This document shows positions 39,460 through 48,738 of a stretch of 64,000 nt of DNA, in pieces (the stretch's first letter is position 1; each line of letters starts with the position of its first letter). Source of the stretch: Streptomyces naganishii JCM 4654 (GTDB lineage: Bacteria > Actinomycetota > Actinomycetes > Streptomycetales > Streptomycetaceae); contig NZ_BMVF01000001.1 of assembly GCF_014650575.1 (NCBI RefSeq), positions 434,001 to 498,000 on the forward strand. Direction: 5' to 3'. The position numbers and the translations under genes were made by a program. The notes beneath the pieces are model-generated. The model was given only the letters and a program-made list of their open reading frames with translations. It had not been told where the DNA came from and did not search any database.

Positions 39460-40827
39460 ATGACCGCCACCACCCTCACCAAGGAGAAGGGTGCGAGCCC
39501 CCCGCCGGCCGCATCGCCCGCCGGCCGGGCGCGGCGCCTGCGCCGGCGGGGCCGGGTCGTCGCCCTGCTGTTCGTCTTCCCGGCGCTGCTGCTGCTCGGC
39601 GCCCTCGTCGTCTACCCGGTGCTGTTCTCGGTCGGCCGGAGCTTCTTCGACGCCTCCGGCACCCGCTTCGTCGGCGGGGACAACTACACCGAGATGTTCC
39701 GCGACCCGGCCACGCTCAAGGCCATCCGGAACACCACCATCTGGGTGGTCGTGGCACCCGCGCTGCTCACCGGCCTCGGGCTGATCCTCGCCGTCCTGGT
39801 GGAGAAGGTCCGCTGGGCGACCGCGTTCAAACTGCTGCTGTTCATGCCGATGGCCGTGTCCTTCCTCGCCGCCGGGATCATCTTCCGCCTCGCCTACGAC
39901 GAGGACCCGAACAAGGGCGTGCTGAACGCGGCAGCGGTGTCCGTGCACGACGCCTTCGAGGGCGCCTCGTCCTACCCGACCGCGCGCGGCCGCGCCGAGC
40001 GGCTGACCCAGGACCACGACGGCTCGTACGTCACGGTCAAGGCCGTCTCGCCGGGTGACACGGTGGCGCTGCCGATGGTCGGCGTGCTGCCCAAGGACCT
40101 GCCGAAGAACGCCGTGCCCGCCTACCCGGCGGCCGGGCGGAAGGCCGCCCCCGGGGAGCTGCGCGGAGTCGTCTACCTGGACTTCACGCCCGGCGGGGGC
40201 GGCACCCGCGACAAGGTCGACCGCGGCGAGAGCGGACTGCCCGGCATGAAGGTCGAGGCGCTGAGCGGCGGGCACACGGTCGCGAGCGCGACGACCGCGT
40301 CCGACGGCTCCTTCCACCTCACCGGGCTGAATGCCGGCTCGTACACCCTGAAACTGCCGGAGTCCAACTTCGCGCCGCCCTACCAGGGCATCTCCTGGCT
40401 CGGGCCGACCCTGGTCACCCCGGCGATCATCGGCGCCTACCTGTGGATCTGGACCGGGTTCGCGATGGTGCTGATCGGCGCGGGGCTGGCCACGCTGCCC
40501 CGGGACGCGCTGGAGGCGGCGCGGATGGACGGCGCCAACGAGTGGCAGATCTTCCGCCGCATCACCGTGCCGCTGCTCGCGCCGGTCCTCACGGTCGTCT
40601 TCGTCACCCTCGTCATCAACGTGATGAAGGTCTTCGACCTCGTCTACATCATCGCGCCCGGCCCGGTGCAGGAGGACGCCACCGTGCTGGCGACCCAGAT
40701 GTGGCTGGTGTCCTTCGGCGGCGGCAACAACCAGGGCCTCGGCAGCGCGCTCGGCGTACTGCTCCTGCTGCTGGTGATCCCCGCGATGGTCTTCAACGTC
40801 CGCCGCTTCCGAAGGAGTCAGCGATGA
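39460..40827 (+). CDS. Sugar ABC transporter permease (MalF-like) with an inserted Cna-B-like extracytoplasmic domain
   Basis: A 455-residue permease, much longer than the usual ~300. TM1 about 33-58, TM2 92-114, TM3 122-145, TM4 315-340, the EAA coupling loop DALEAARMDGANEWQIFRR (349-367), TM5 375-398 and TM6 428-447. Between TM3 and TM4, outside the membrane, lies a ~160-residue insertion (about 150-310). Its second half (GVVYLDF, GLPGMKVEAL, TTASDGSFHLTGLNAGSYTL; about 235-298) has the pattern of Cna-B/SdrD-B immunoglobulin-like domains. In E. coli MalF a large loop at the same place (P2) contacts the binding protein. The stop overlaps the next permease start as ATGA. Confidence 0.88.
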   Translation: MTATTLTKEKGASPPPAASPAGRARRLRRRGRVVALLFVFPALLLLGALVVYPVLFSVGRSFFDASGTRFVGGDNYTEMFRDPATLKAIRNTTIWVVVAPALLTGLGLILAVLVEKVRWATAFKLLLFMPMAVSFLAAGIIFRLAYDEDPNKGVLNAAAVSVHDAFEGASSYPTARGRAERLTQDHDGSYVTVKAVSPGDTVALPMVGVLPKDLPKNAVPAYPAAGRKAAPGELRGVVYLDFTPGGGGTRDKVDRGESGLPGMKVEALSGGHTVASATTASDGSFHLTGLNAGSYTLKLPESNFAPPYQGISWLGPTLVTPAIIGAYLWIWTGFAMVLIGAGLATLPRDALEAARMDGANEWQIFRRITVPLLAPVLTVVFVTLVINVMKVFDLVYIIAPGPVQEDATVLATQMWLVSFGGGNNQGLGSALGVLLLLLVIPAMVFNVRRFRRSQR

Positions 40828-41663
40828 ACGCGGTCAGGAGGGGCCTCGGGAACGGGCTCGTGCAGGCCTTCCTCGTGGTGATCGGCCTGGTCTGGCTCAC
40901 ACCGCTCGCGGGACTGTTCGTCTCCTCGCTGCGCTCGGCCCAGGACACCGCCAAGGGCGGCTGGTGGACGGCGCTGACAGGCCCCGGCCAACTGTCCTTC
41001 GACAACTACTCCGCCCTGCTGAAGAACGCCGGGATGACCCAGGCCTTCTGGAACACGGTGCTGATCTCGGTGCCGGCGACCGTGCTGGTCGTCGTCATCG
41101 CGGCGCTCGCCGGATACGCCTTCGCCTGGCTGGACTTCCCGCTGCGCGAGCCGCTGTTCCTGCTGGTGGTGGCGCTGCTGGTGGTGCCCGTGCAGATCGG
41201 CCTGCTGCCGGTGGCCAAACTCTTCGGCGTCCTGGGCCTGTTCGGCACGATCCCCGGCGTCGTCCTCTTCCACGTCGCCTACGGGCTGCCGTTCGCGGTG
41301 TTCCTGCTGCGCAACTACTTCGCCGAGATGCCCAAGGAGATGCTGGAGGCGGCGCGGATGGACGGGGGCAGCGAGTGGCGGATCTTCACCCGGCTCGTGC
41401 TGCCCGTGGGGCGGCCGGCCATCGCCAGCCTCGCCATCTTCCAGTTCCTGTGGGTGTGGAACGACATGCTGGTGGCGCTGCTGTTCGCGGACAGCTCCTC
41501 GCAGCCGCTCACGGTGGAACTGCAGTCGCAGATCCGGCAGTTCGGGAGCAACATCGACGTGCTCGCGCCGGGCGCGTTTCTGTCCCTGGTGGTGCCGGTG
41601 GCCGTCTTCTTCGCCTTCCAGCGGCACTTCGTGCAGGGGGTGATGGCGGGATCGGTGAAGTGA
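40824..41663 (+). CDS. Sugar ABC transporter permease (MalG-like)
   Basis: A 279-residue, six-helix permease of the MalG type with EAA coupling motif EMLEAARMDGGSEWRIFTR (about 170-190) and the C-terminal signature FQRHFVQGVMAGSVK, in which the last residues reach toward the ATPase. It overlaps the upstream MalF-like gene by 4 bp and has GAAGGAG upstream of the ATG. Length is normal and there is no insertion, in contrast to its partner. A 21-bp hairpin right after the stop ends the operon. Confidence 0.9.
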   Translation: MNAVRRGLGNGLVQAFLVVIGLVWLTPLAGLFVSSLRSAQDTAKGGWWTALTGPGQLSFDNYSALLKNAGMTQAFWNTVLISVPATVLVVVIAALAGYAFAWLDFPLREPLFLLVVALLVVPVQIGLLPVAKLFGVLGLFGTIPGVVLFHVAYGLPFAVFLLRNYFAEMPKEMLEAARMDGGSEWRIFTRLVLPVGRPAIASLAIFQFLWVWNDMLVALLFADSSSQPLTVELQSQIRQFGSNIDVLAPGAFLSLVVPVAVFFAFQRHFVQGVMAGSVK

Positions 41664-41667
41664 GCGG

Positions 41668-41717
41668 CGGCGGTGGGGGCGGCGGGGGTTCCTGACCCCC
41701 CGCCGCCCCCACCGCCG
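41668..41717. terminator. 21-bp hairpin, bidirectional terminator between the sugar operon and pgl
   Basis: Arms 41668-41688 and 41697-41717 are perfect complements (G-rich left, C-rich right) with an 8-base loop. It fills the 58-base gap between the converging permease and pgl genes. Very stable, no T tract. Confidence 0.85.
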
Positions 41718-41721
41718 TGCC

Positions 41722-42504
41722 TCACGCCGACGCCGGCGGATACAGCGACCGCGGCAACTGGGCCGCCGCCGCCGTGTCCAGCAGCCACAGGGTGCGGGCC
41801 CGGCCCCGCGCGCCCGCCGCCGGGGCCTGGATCTCCCCGGCGCCCGAGAGGGCGATGGCCACCGCGCTGGCCTTGTCCTCGCCCGCCGCCAGCAGCCACA
41901 CCTCGCGGGCCGCGCGGATCGCGGGCAGGGTGAGCGAGATCCGGGTGGGCGGCGGCTTCGGCGAGCCGTGCACGCCGATCACCGTGCGCTCCGTCTCGCG
42001 CGGCCCCGGGTGCTCCGGGAAGAGGGAGGCCACGTGGGTGTCCGGGCCGACGCCCAGCATCAGCACGTCGAAGGCGGGCACCGCGCCATGGCCGGCGGGA
42101 CCGGCCGCGTGGGCCAGCTCCTCGGCGTACGCCTCCGCCGCCGCCTCGGCGTCCGCGCCCCAGGGGCCGTCCGAGGCGGGCATGGTGTGCACCCGCTTGG
42201 GGTCCAGCGGCACCGAGTCCAGCAGGGCCTCGCGGGCCTGGGTGACATTGCGCTCCGGGTCGCCCTCGGGCAGGAACCGCTCGTCACCCCACCACAGGTC
42301 CAGGCGGCCCCAGTCGATCGCGTCCCGGGCCGGCGCGGCGGCCAGCGCGGCGAGCACGCCGTTGCCGTTGCGGCCCCCGGTGAGGACCACGTTCGCCGCT
42401 CCCGTGGAGGCCTGCGCGTCCACGATCCGGGTGATGAGACGGGCCGCCGCGGCCTGCGCCATCAGCTCCTTGTCGCGGTGGACGACCAGCTGAGGGGTGC
42501 TCAC
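41722..42504 (-). CDS. pgl: 6-phosphogluconolactonase
   Basis: A 260-residue DevB/SOL-type lactonase hydrolysing 6-phosphogluconolactone in the oxidative pentose phosphate pathway. The substrate loop VLTGGRNGNGVLAAL, the DLWWGDERFLPEGDPERN block and the GVGPDTHVASLFPEH motif are present. The GTG at 42504 overlaps the opcA stop as GTGA. It is the last gene of the operon tkt-tal-zwf-opcA-pgl. In relatives the catalytic motif often reads DGHTASLFPG; here DTHVASLFPE, as in other Streptomyces copies, so the change is probably tolerated. Confidence 0.92.
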   Translation of the reverse strand: MSTPQLVVHRDKELMAQAAAARLITRIVDAQASTGAANVVLTGGRNGNGVLAALAAAPARDAIDWGRLDLWWGDERFLPEGDPERNVTQAREALLDSVPLDPKRVHTMPASDGPWGADAEAAAEAYAEELAHAAGPAGHGAVPAFDVLMLGVGPDTHVASLFPEHPGPRETERTVIGVHGSPKPPPTRISLTLPAIRAAREVWLLAAGEDKASAVAIALSGAGEIQAPAAGARGRARTLWLLDTAAAAQLPRSLYPPASA

Positions 42505-43562
42505 TTGGCCGCCGCCTTCCGCGCCGGGACCTTCCGCGCGGTCCTGGACGCCCCCCGGCCCGCCGGCCCCTTCGCCGTCTCCTCCTCCGGCACCGCCACC
42601 GCCACCGGCTCCTGCCCGGCCGAGATTGCGCCCGAGGGGTCCGCCAGCCGTTCCACGCCGAAGCGCAGCGCCGAGGCGTAGGTGTCGTCCGGGTCCAGGC
42701 GCCGCAGCTCCTCCGCGATCAGCTCGGCCGTCTCCCGCCGCTTCAGCGCCACCGCCCGCTCCGGCTGGCCCTCGATGGACAGGGTCGCCAGCCTGCCGTC
42801 GGCGCGGTCCAGGGTGATCGCCCCGCACGTGGTGTCCATACGGACGGCGGTCAGGCCCGGCCCGCCCGACGACGAGCGCCGCACCGGCACGTCCAGCCGG
42901 TCCGCGAGCCACATCGCCAGCAGCTCGCAGCTCGGGTTGGACTCCTCGCCCTCCACCTCGACGGCCTTCACCTCGCAGGCGACCTGGTCGAGGGCGGCCG
43001 CCAGCATCGAACGCCACGGCGTGATCCGCGTCCACGACAGGTCCGTGTCGCCCGGGGTGTAGGCGTCGGCCCGGGCCGCGAGGTCCCGCACCGGCTCCTC
43101 GGAGGCGTAGGTGTCGGTGACGCGGCGCTGCGCGAGGGCGCCCAGCGGGTCGTTCGCCGGGTCCAGCGGGGCGTCCATCGGCCACCACACGACGACCGGC
43201 GCGTCGGGCAGCAGCAGGGGCAGCACCACCGACTGGGCGTGGTCGACGACCTCGCCGTACAGCCGCAGCACCACCGTCTCGCCGGTGCCCGCGTCCGCGC
43301 CCACCCGCACCTCGGCGTCCAGGCGCGAACCCGTGCGGTCCCGGGGGGTGCGCGAGACGCGCCGGATGACCACCAGGGTGCGCGAGGGGTGCTCGTGCGA
43401 GGCGTCGTTCGCGGCCTTCAGGGCGTCGTAGGCGTTCTCCTCGTCGGTGACGACGACGAGGGTGAGCACCATGCCGACGGCCGGTGTGCCGATGGCGCGG
43501 CGGCCCTGCACCAGCGCCTTGTTGATCTTGCCGGCCGTGGTGTCGGTCAGGTCTATCTTCAT
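42501..43562 (-). CDS. opcA: Glucose-6-phosphate dehydrogenase assembly protein OpcA
   Basis: A 353-residue OpcA, which binds G6PDH and promotes its active oligomer and redox control in actinobacteria and cyanobacteria. The N-terminus is MKIDLTDTTAGKINKAL, and conserved blocks include PDAPVVVWWPMDAP, DLSWTRITPWRSMLA and RFGVERLAD near the end. The C-terminal ~40 residues are Ala/Lys/Arg-rich and low complexity. The ATG at 43562 overlaps the zwf stop as ATGA, giving likely fixed stoichiometry with G6PDH. Confidence 0.93.
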   Translation of the reverse strand: MKIDLTDTTAGKINKALVQGRRAIGTPAVGMVLTLVVVTDEENAYDALKAANDASHEHPSRTLVVIRRVSRTPRDRTGSRLDAEVRVGADAGTGETVVLRLYGEVVDHAQSVVLPLLLPDAPVVVWWPMDAPLDPANDPLGALAQRRVTDTYASEEPVRDLAARADAYTPGDTDLSWTRITPWRSMLAAALDQVACEVKAVEVEGEESNPSCELLAMWLADRLDVPVRRSSSGGPGLTAVRMDTTCGAITLDRADGRLATLSIEGQPERAVALKRRETAELIAEELRRLDPDDTYASALRFGVERLADPSGAISAGQEPVAVAVPEEETAKGPAGRGASRTARKVPARKAAAK

Positions 43563-45097
43563 GGCCGGCGCCAGCTCCGTCCGTCTCGTGCGAGCATCTC
43601 GTCCGCCTCGACGGGCCCCCACGTCCCGGACGCGTACTGCGCGGGCCTGCCGTGCTTGTCCCAGTACTCCTCTATCGGGTCGAGGATCTTCCAGGACAGC
43701 TCGACCTCCTCGGTGCGCGGGAAGAGGTTGGAGTCGCCGAGCAGCACGTCCAGGATCAGCCGCTCGTACGCCTCCGGGCTGGACTCGGTGAAGGACTCGC
43801 CGTAGGCGAAGTCCATCGACACGTCCCGGATCTCCATGGAGGTGCCCGGCACCTTGGAGCCGAAGCGGACGGTGACGCCCTCGTCGGGCTGGACGCGGAT
43901 CACGATCGCGTTCTGGCCCAGCTCCTCGGTGGCCGTGGTGTCGAAGGGGGAGTGCGGGGCCCGCTGGAAGACCACCGCGACCTCGGTCACCCGGCGGCCC
44001 AGCCGCTTGCCGGTGCGCAGGTAGAACGGCACGCCCGCCCAGCGGCGGTTGTCGATCCCCAGCTTCACGGCCGCGTAGGTGTCGGTCTTCGACTTCTTGT
44101 CGATGCCCTCTTCCTCGAGGTAGCCGATCACCTTCTCGCCGCCCTGCCAGCCGCCCGCGTACTGCCCGCGCACGGTGGACTTGCCGAGGTCCTTGGGCAG
44201 CCGGACCGCGCCGAGCACCTTCTCCTTCTCGGCGGCCAGCGCGTCCGCGCCGAAGGAGGCGGGCTCCTCCATCGCGGTGAGCGCCATCAGCTGCAGCAGG
44301 TGGTTCTGGATGACGTCACGGGCGGCGCCGATGCCGTCGTAGTAGCCGGCCCGGCCGCCGATGCCGATGTCCTCGGCCATGGTGATCTGCACGTGGTCGA
44401 CGTAGGAGCGGTTCCAGATCGGCTCGTACATCTGGTTGGCGAAGCGCAGCGCCAGGATGTTCTGGACGGTCTCCTTGCCCAGGTAGTGGTCGATGCGGAA
44501 GACCTGGTCCGAGGAGAAGACCTCGTGCACGACCTTGTTCAGCTCCTCGGCCGACTTCAGGTCGTGGCCGAACGGCTTCTCGATGACCGCCCGCCGCCAG
44601 GAGCCGCCGGACTGGTCGGCCAGCCCGTGCTTCTTCAGCTGCTGGATGACCACCGGGAACGACTTCGGCGGCACGGACAGGTAGAAGGCGAAGTTGCCGC
44701 CCGTGCCCTGCGCCTTGTCCAGTTCCTCGATCGTCCCGCGCAGCCGCTCGAAGGCGTCGTCGTCGTCGAAGGTGCCCTGCACGAAGCGCATGCCCTGGAG
44801 GAGCTGCTGCCAGACCTCCTCGCGAAACGGCGTGCGCGAGTGCTCCTTGACCGCGTCGTGCACGACCTGCGCGAAGTCCTCGTGCTCCCAGTCGCGGCGG
44901 GCGAAGCCGACCAGCGAGAAGCCCGGCGGCAGCAGACCCCGGTTGGCGAGGTCGTACACCGCGGGCATGAGCTTCTTGCGCGACAGGTCGCCCGTGACGC
45001 CGAAGATGACCAGGCCCGACGGCCCCGCGATGCGCGGGAGCCGTCGGTCGGCGGGGTCACGGAGCGGATTGGCTCCGGTGCCGGAGTGGGACGCCAA
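43559..45097 (-). CDS. zwf: Glucose-6-phosphate 1-dehydrogenase
   Basis: A 512-residue G6PDH, the NADPH-forming entry step of the pentose phosphate pathway. NADP-binding GVTGDLSRKK (33-42), the substrate-binding EKPFGHDL and the active-site RIDHYLGKE (201-209) are intact, as is the C-terminal GTWGPVEADEML. The start is a TTG at 45097 with GGAGGG about 11 bases upstream, which lies inside the end of the tal gene region; the next candidate starts would cut conserved sequence. It overlaps opcA by 4 bp. Confidence 0.94.
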   Translation of the reverse strand: MASHSGTGANPLRDPADRRLPRIAGPSGLVIFGVTGDLSRKKLMPAVYDLANRGLLPPGFSLVGFARRDWEHEDFAQVVHDAVKEHSRTPFREEVWQQLLQGMRFVQGTFDDDDAFERLRGTIEELDKAQGTGGNFAFYLSVPPKSFPVVIQQLKKHGLADQSGGSWRRAVIEKPFGHDLKSAEELNKVVHEVFSSDQVFRIDHYLGKETVQNILALRFANQMYEPIWNRSYVDHVQITMAEDIGIGGRAGYYDGIGAARDVIQNHLLQLMALTAMEEPASFGADALAAEKEKVLGAVRLPKDLGKSTVRGQYAGGWQGGEKVIGYLEEEGIDKKSKTDTYAAVKLGIDNRRWAGVPFYLRTGKRLGRRVTEVAVVFQRAPHSPFDTTATEELGQNAIVIRVQPDEGVTVRFGSKVPGTSMEIRDVSMDFAYGESFTESSPEAYERLILDVLLGDSNLFPRTEEVELSWKILDPIEEYWDKHGRPAQYASGTWGPVEADEMLARDGRSWRRP

Positions 45098-45101
45098 GGC
45101 C

Positions 45102-46220
45102 TCAGCCCTCCGACGGGGCGAGGCGCTCCAGCTCCGCCTCGGTCGACTTCAGCAGGTCGTTCCAGGAGGCCTCGAACTTCTCGACACCCTCGTCCTCGAG
45201 GACCTGGACCACCTCGTCGTAGGAGATCCCGATCCGCTCCAGCGCGTCGAGGTCCGCGCGGGCCTGCTCGTAGGTGCCGCGCACCGCGTCGCCGCGGATC
45301 TCGCCGTGGTCCTCGGTGGCCTCCAGGGTGGCCTCCGGCATGGTGTTGACCGTGTTCGGCGCGACCAGCTCCTCGACGTACATGGTGTCCTTGTACGCCT
45401 TGTCCTTCACGCCGGTGGAGGCCCACAGCGGACGCTGCTTGTTCGCGCCCGCGTTCTCCAGCACGCTCCAGCGGTCGGAGCCGAAGACCTCCTCGTACGC
45501 CTGGTAGGCCAGGCGCGCGTTGGCCACGCCCGCCTTGCCGCGCAGCGCCTTGGCCTCGTCGGTGCCCATCTCGTCGATGCGGCGGTCGATCTCGGTGTCC
45601 ACGCGGGAGACGAAGAAGGACGCCACGGAGTGGATCTTGGACAGGTCCAGGCCGCGCTCCTTGGCCTTCTCCAGGCCGGTCAGGTAGGCGTCCATGACCG
45701 CGCGGTAGCGCTCCAGGGAGAAGATCAGCGTGACGTTGACGCTGATGCCGTTGCCGATGGTCTCGGCGATCGCCGACAGGCCCGCCCGGGTGGCCGGGAT
45801 CTTGATGAGCGTGTTCGGGCGGTCCACCAGCCAGGCCAGCTGCCGGGCCTCGGCGACCGTCGCCTTGGTGTTGTGGGCCAGACGCGGGTCCACCTCGATG
45901 GAGACCCGGCCGTCCTGGCCGTCGGTGGCGTCGAAGACCGGGCGCAGGATGTCGGCGGCGTCGCGGACGTCCGCCGTGGTGATCATGCGGATGGCCTCCT
46001 CGACGGTGACCCGGCGCGCGGCCAGGTCGGAGACCTGCTGGTCGTAGCCGTCGCCCTGCGAGATCGCCTTCTGGAAGATCGTCGGGTTGGTGGTGACGCC
46101 CACGACGTGCTGCTGGTCGATCAGCTCGGCGAGGTTGCCGGACGTGATCCGCTTGCGCGACAGGTCGTCCAGCCAGATCGCGACGCCTTCATCGGAGAGG
46201 CGCTTGAGTGCGTCTGTCAT
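45102..46220 (-). CDS. tal: Transaldolase
   Basis: A 372-residue class I transaldolase of the actinobacterial long type. The [13 protein letters not shown] signature is near the N-terminus, the Schiff-base lysine is K140 in NTLIKIPAT, and [11 protein letters not shown] and [15 protein letters not shown] follow. The C-terminus is extended relative to E. coli TalB. The ATG at 46220 has AGGAG about 12 bases upstream, separated from the tkt stop by 34 bases. It transfers dihydroxyacetone units between sedoheptulose-7-phosphate and glyceraldehyde-3-phosphate. Confidence 0.95.
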   Translation of the reverse strand: MTDALKRLSDEGVAIWLDDLSRKRITSGNLAELIDQQHVVGVTTNPTIFQKAISQGDGYDQQVSDLAARRVTVEEAIRMITTADVRDAADILRPVFDATDGQDGRVSIEVDPRLAHNTKATVAEARQLAWLVDRPNTLIKIPATRAGLSAIAETIGNGISVNVTLIFSLERYRAVMDAYLTGLEKAKERGLDLSKIHSVASFFVSRVDTEIDRRIDEMGTDEAKALRGKAGVANARLAYQAYEEVFGSDRWSVLENAGANKQRPLWASTGVKDKAYKDTMYVEELVAPNTVNTMPEATLEATEDHGEIRGDAVRGTYEQARADLDALERIGISYDEVVQVLEDEGVEKFEASWNDLLKSTEAELERLAPSEG

Positions 46221-46254
46221 GGAAAATGCATCTCCTACGTGTCGTATATGAGCG

Positions 46255-48357
46255 TCAGCGCTGGGCGGCGGCGAGGGATTCCCGCGCCTTGGCGGCCACG
46301 TTCTCAGGCGTGAAGCCGAACTCGCGGAAGAGGACCTTGCCGTCGGCTGAAGCACCGAAGTGCTCCAGGGAAACGATGCGCCCGGCGTCTCCCACGTACT
46401 TGTGCCAGGTGAGACCGACACCCGCCTCGACCGCGACACGCGCCCGCACGGCCGGGGGCAGCACGCTCTCCCGGTACCCCTGCTCCTGCTCCTCGAACCA
46501 CTCGACGGACGGCATGGACACGACCCGGGTGGGCACGCCCTCCGCCTGGAGCTGCTCGCGCGCCTCGACGGCGATGTGCACCTCGGAGCCGGTGGCGATG
46601 AGGATCACCTGGGGCTCGGCGCTCTGCCCGTCGGCGTCCTCGGCGTCGAAGAGGACGTAACCGCCGCGCGCCGCGTCGTCGTTGGGCTCGTAGGTCGGCA
46701 CGCCCTGGCGGGTGAGCGCCAGGCCGTGTGGGGCGCCCTTGCCGTACTCCTTGGTCCAGCGGGTGAGGATCTCGCGCCAGGCGATCGCGGTCTCGTTGGC
46801 GTCGGCCGGGCGGACGATGTTCAGGCCCGGGATGGCGCGCAGCGAGGCCAGGTGCTCGACCGGCTGGTGGGTGGGGCCGTCCTCGCCGAGGCCGATGGAG
46901 TCGTGCGTCCACACGTACGTCACCGGCAGGTGCATCAGGGCCGACAGGCGCACCGCGTTGCGCATGTAGTCGGAGAAGACGAGGAAGGTGCCGCCGTAGA
47001 CACGGGTGTTGCCGTGCAGGGTGATGCCGTTCAGCTCCGCGCCCATGGAGTGCTCGCGGATGCCGAAGTGGATGGTGCGGCCGTACGGGTTCGCCTCCGG
47101 CAGCGGGTTGCCCTCGGGCAGGAACGACGACGTCTTGTCGATCGTGGTGTTGTTGGAGCCCGCCAGGTCGGCGGAGCCGCCCCAGAGCTCGGGGATCACC
47201 TCGCCCAGGGCCTGGAGCACCTTGCCGGAGGCGGCACGCGTGGCCACGCCCTTGCCGGCCTCGAACACCGGGATCTTCTCCTGCCAGCCGGCCGGCAGCT
47301 CCGCCTTGGCGAAGCGGTCGTACTCCGCGGCCCGCCCGGCATCGGCGTCGCGCCACTGCTGGAAGGACTTCTCCCATTCGGCCCGGGCCCGGCGGCCCCG
47401 CTCGAGCGCGCCGCGGGTGTGCTTCAGCACCTCGTCGGACACCTCGAAGTGCTTCTCGGGGTCGAAGCCGAGGACGCGCTTGGTGGCGGCCACCTCGTCC
47501 TCGCCGAGCGCCGAGCCGTGCGCGGCCTCGGTGTTCTGGGCGTGCGGCGCCGGCCAGGCGATGATCGAGCGCATCGCGATGAAGGACGGCCGGTCGGTGA
47601 CGGCCTTGGCCTCCTGGATCGCGGCGAAGATCGCCCGCGGGTCCAGGTCGCCGTTCTCCTTGGCCTCCACGCGCTGCACATGCCAGCCGTAGGCCTCGTA
47701 CCGCTTCGTGGTGTCCTCGGAGACGGCCGTCTCGGTGTCGCCCTCGATCGAGATGTGGTTGTCGTCCCACAGCAGGATGAGGTTGCCGAGCTTCTGGTGG
47801 CCGGCCAGCGACGAGGCCTCGGCGGAGATGCCCTCCTGCAGACAGCCGTCACCGGCGATGCAGTAGATGAAGTGGTCGAAGGGCGACTCGCCCTGCGCCG
47901 CCTCCGGGTCGAACAGGCCGCGCTCGTAGCGGGCGGCCATCGCCATGCCCACCGCGTTGGCCACACCCTGGCCCAGCGGCCCGGTCGTGGTCTCCACGCC
48001 CGGGGTGTGCCCGTACTCCGGGTGGCCCGGGGTCTTCGAGCCCCAGGTGCGGAACGACTTCAGGTCCTCCAGCTCCAGGCCGAAGCCGGCCAGGTACAGC
48101 TGGGTGTAGAGGGTCAGGGAGGAGTGGCCGGCGGACAGCACGAAGCGGTCGCGCCCCACCCACTGCGGATCGGACGGGTCGTGCCGCATCACCTTCTGGA
48201 AGAGGGTGTAGGCGGCGGGAGCCAGGCTCATCGCCGTGCCGGGATGGCCGTTGCCGACCTTCTGTACGGCGTCGGCGGCCAGGACGCGCGCGGTGTCGAC
48301 CGCGCGCGTGTCCAACTCGGTCCACTCGAGGTCTGTGGTGGTCGGCTTGGTGCTCAC
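46255..48357 (-). CDS. tkt: Transketolase
   Basis: A 700-residue thiamine-diphosphate transketolase and first gene of the pentose phosphate operon. It has the N-terminal [14 protein letters not shown] with a catalytic His, the ThDP/metal motif [13 protein letters not shown] to WDDN, the pyrimidine domain [13 protein letters not shown] (with the catalytic Glu) and [14 protein letters not shown], and the C-terminal domain. The start is a GTG at 48357. It is divergent from ctaB across a 381-base gap. Confidence 0.95.
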   Translation of the reverse strand: MSTKPTTTDLEWTELDTRAVDTARVLAADAVQKVGNGHPGTAMSLAPAAYTLFQKVMRHDPSDPQWVGRDRFVLSAGHSSLTLYTQLYLAGFGLELEDLKSFRTWGSKTPGHPEYGHTPGVETTTGPLGQGVANAVGMAMAARYERGLFDPEAAQGESPFDHFIYCIAGDGCLQEGISAEASSLAGHQKLGNLILLWDDNHISIEGDTETAVSEDTTKRYEAYGWHVQRVEAKENGDLDPRAIFAAIQEAKAVTDRPSFIAMRSIIAWPAPHAQNTEAAHGSALGEDEVAATKRVLGFDPEKHFEVSDEVLKHTRGALERGRRARAEWEKSFQQWRDADAGRAAEYDRFAKAELPAGWQEKIPVFEAGKGVATRAASGKVLQALGEVIPELWGGSADLAGSNNTTIDKTSSFLPEGNPLPEANPYGRTIHFGIREHSMGAELNGITLHGNTRVYGGTFLVFSDYMRNAVRLSALMHLPVTYVWTHDSIGLGEDGPTHQPVEHLASLRAIPGLNIVRPADANETAIAWREILTRWTKEYGKGAPHGLALTRQGVPTYEPNDDAARGGYVLFDAEDADGQSAEPQVILIATGSEVHIAVEAREQLQAEGVPTRVVSMPSVEWFEEQEQGYRESVLPPAVRARVAVEAGVGLTWHKYVGDAGRIVSLEHFGASADGKVLFREFGFTPENVAAKARESLAAAQR

Positions 48358-48738
48358 CCTGGGTCAGGGCTCCTCTCCACATGTCGGATGCCGGTGCACG
48401 TGACCGCGCGCCGGCTGCCGGCCTTCTCCGCGTCGGCCGGCCGCTGTCGAGCCTATCCCGTAAGAACGTGCGTTTTCCGCGTCGTTCCAGAGTGCCGGGA
48501 CTCTTGGAGATCCGCCTCCCCGCCTGCTCGTCGACCGATTCGGCACATGAATACGGAGGCGCTCATCCGATCGCTCAATCGAGCCGGCGCGCGCCCGCCG
48601 GAAGGGCGGGGGCCAACACGACCCCACCCCCGCGAAGGCCGGGGTCTGGGCAACGTCTACAGTGGCGTGGTACGCGCGAGCCCCGACTGTCGGTTCACCT
48701 GACGGGGGCTCGCTGGGATGTCTCTGTCAGGGGTGTGC
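48358..48738. promoter_or_regulatory. Divergent tkt/ctaB intergenic region with a hairpin in the ctaB leader
   Basis: No gene is supported in these 381 bases. A -10-like TACAGT (48658-48663) would start a ctaB transcript near 48670. The leader then contains GCGAGCCCC (48676-48684) and GGGGCTCGC (48705-48713), a 9-bp stem with a 20-base loop, 25 bases before the ctaB start. No specific tkt promoter or known riboswitch was recognised. Confidence 0.4.
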
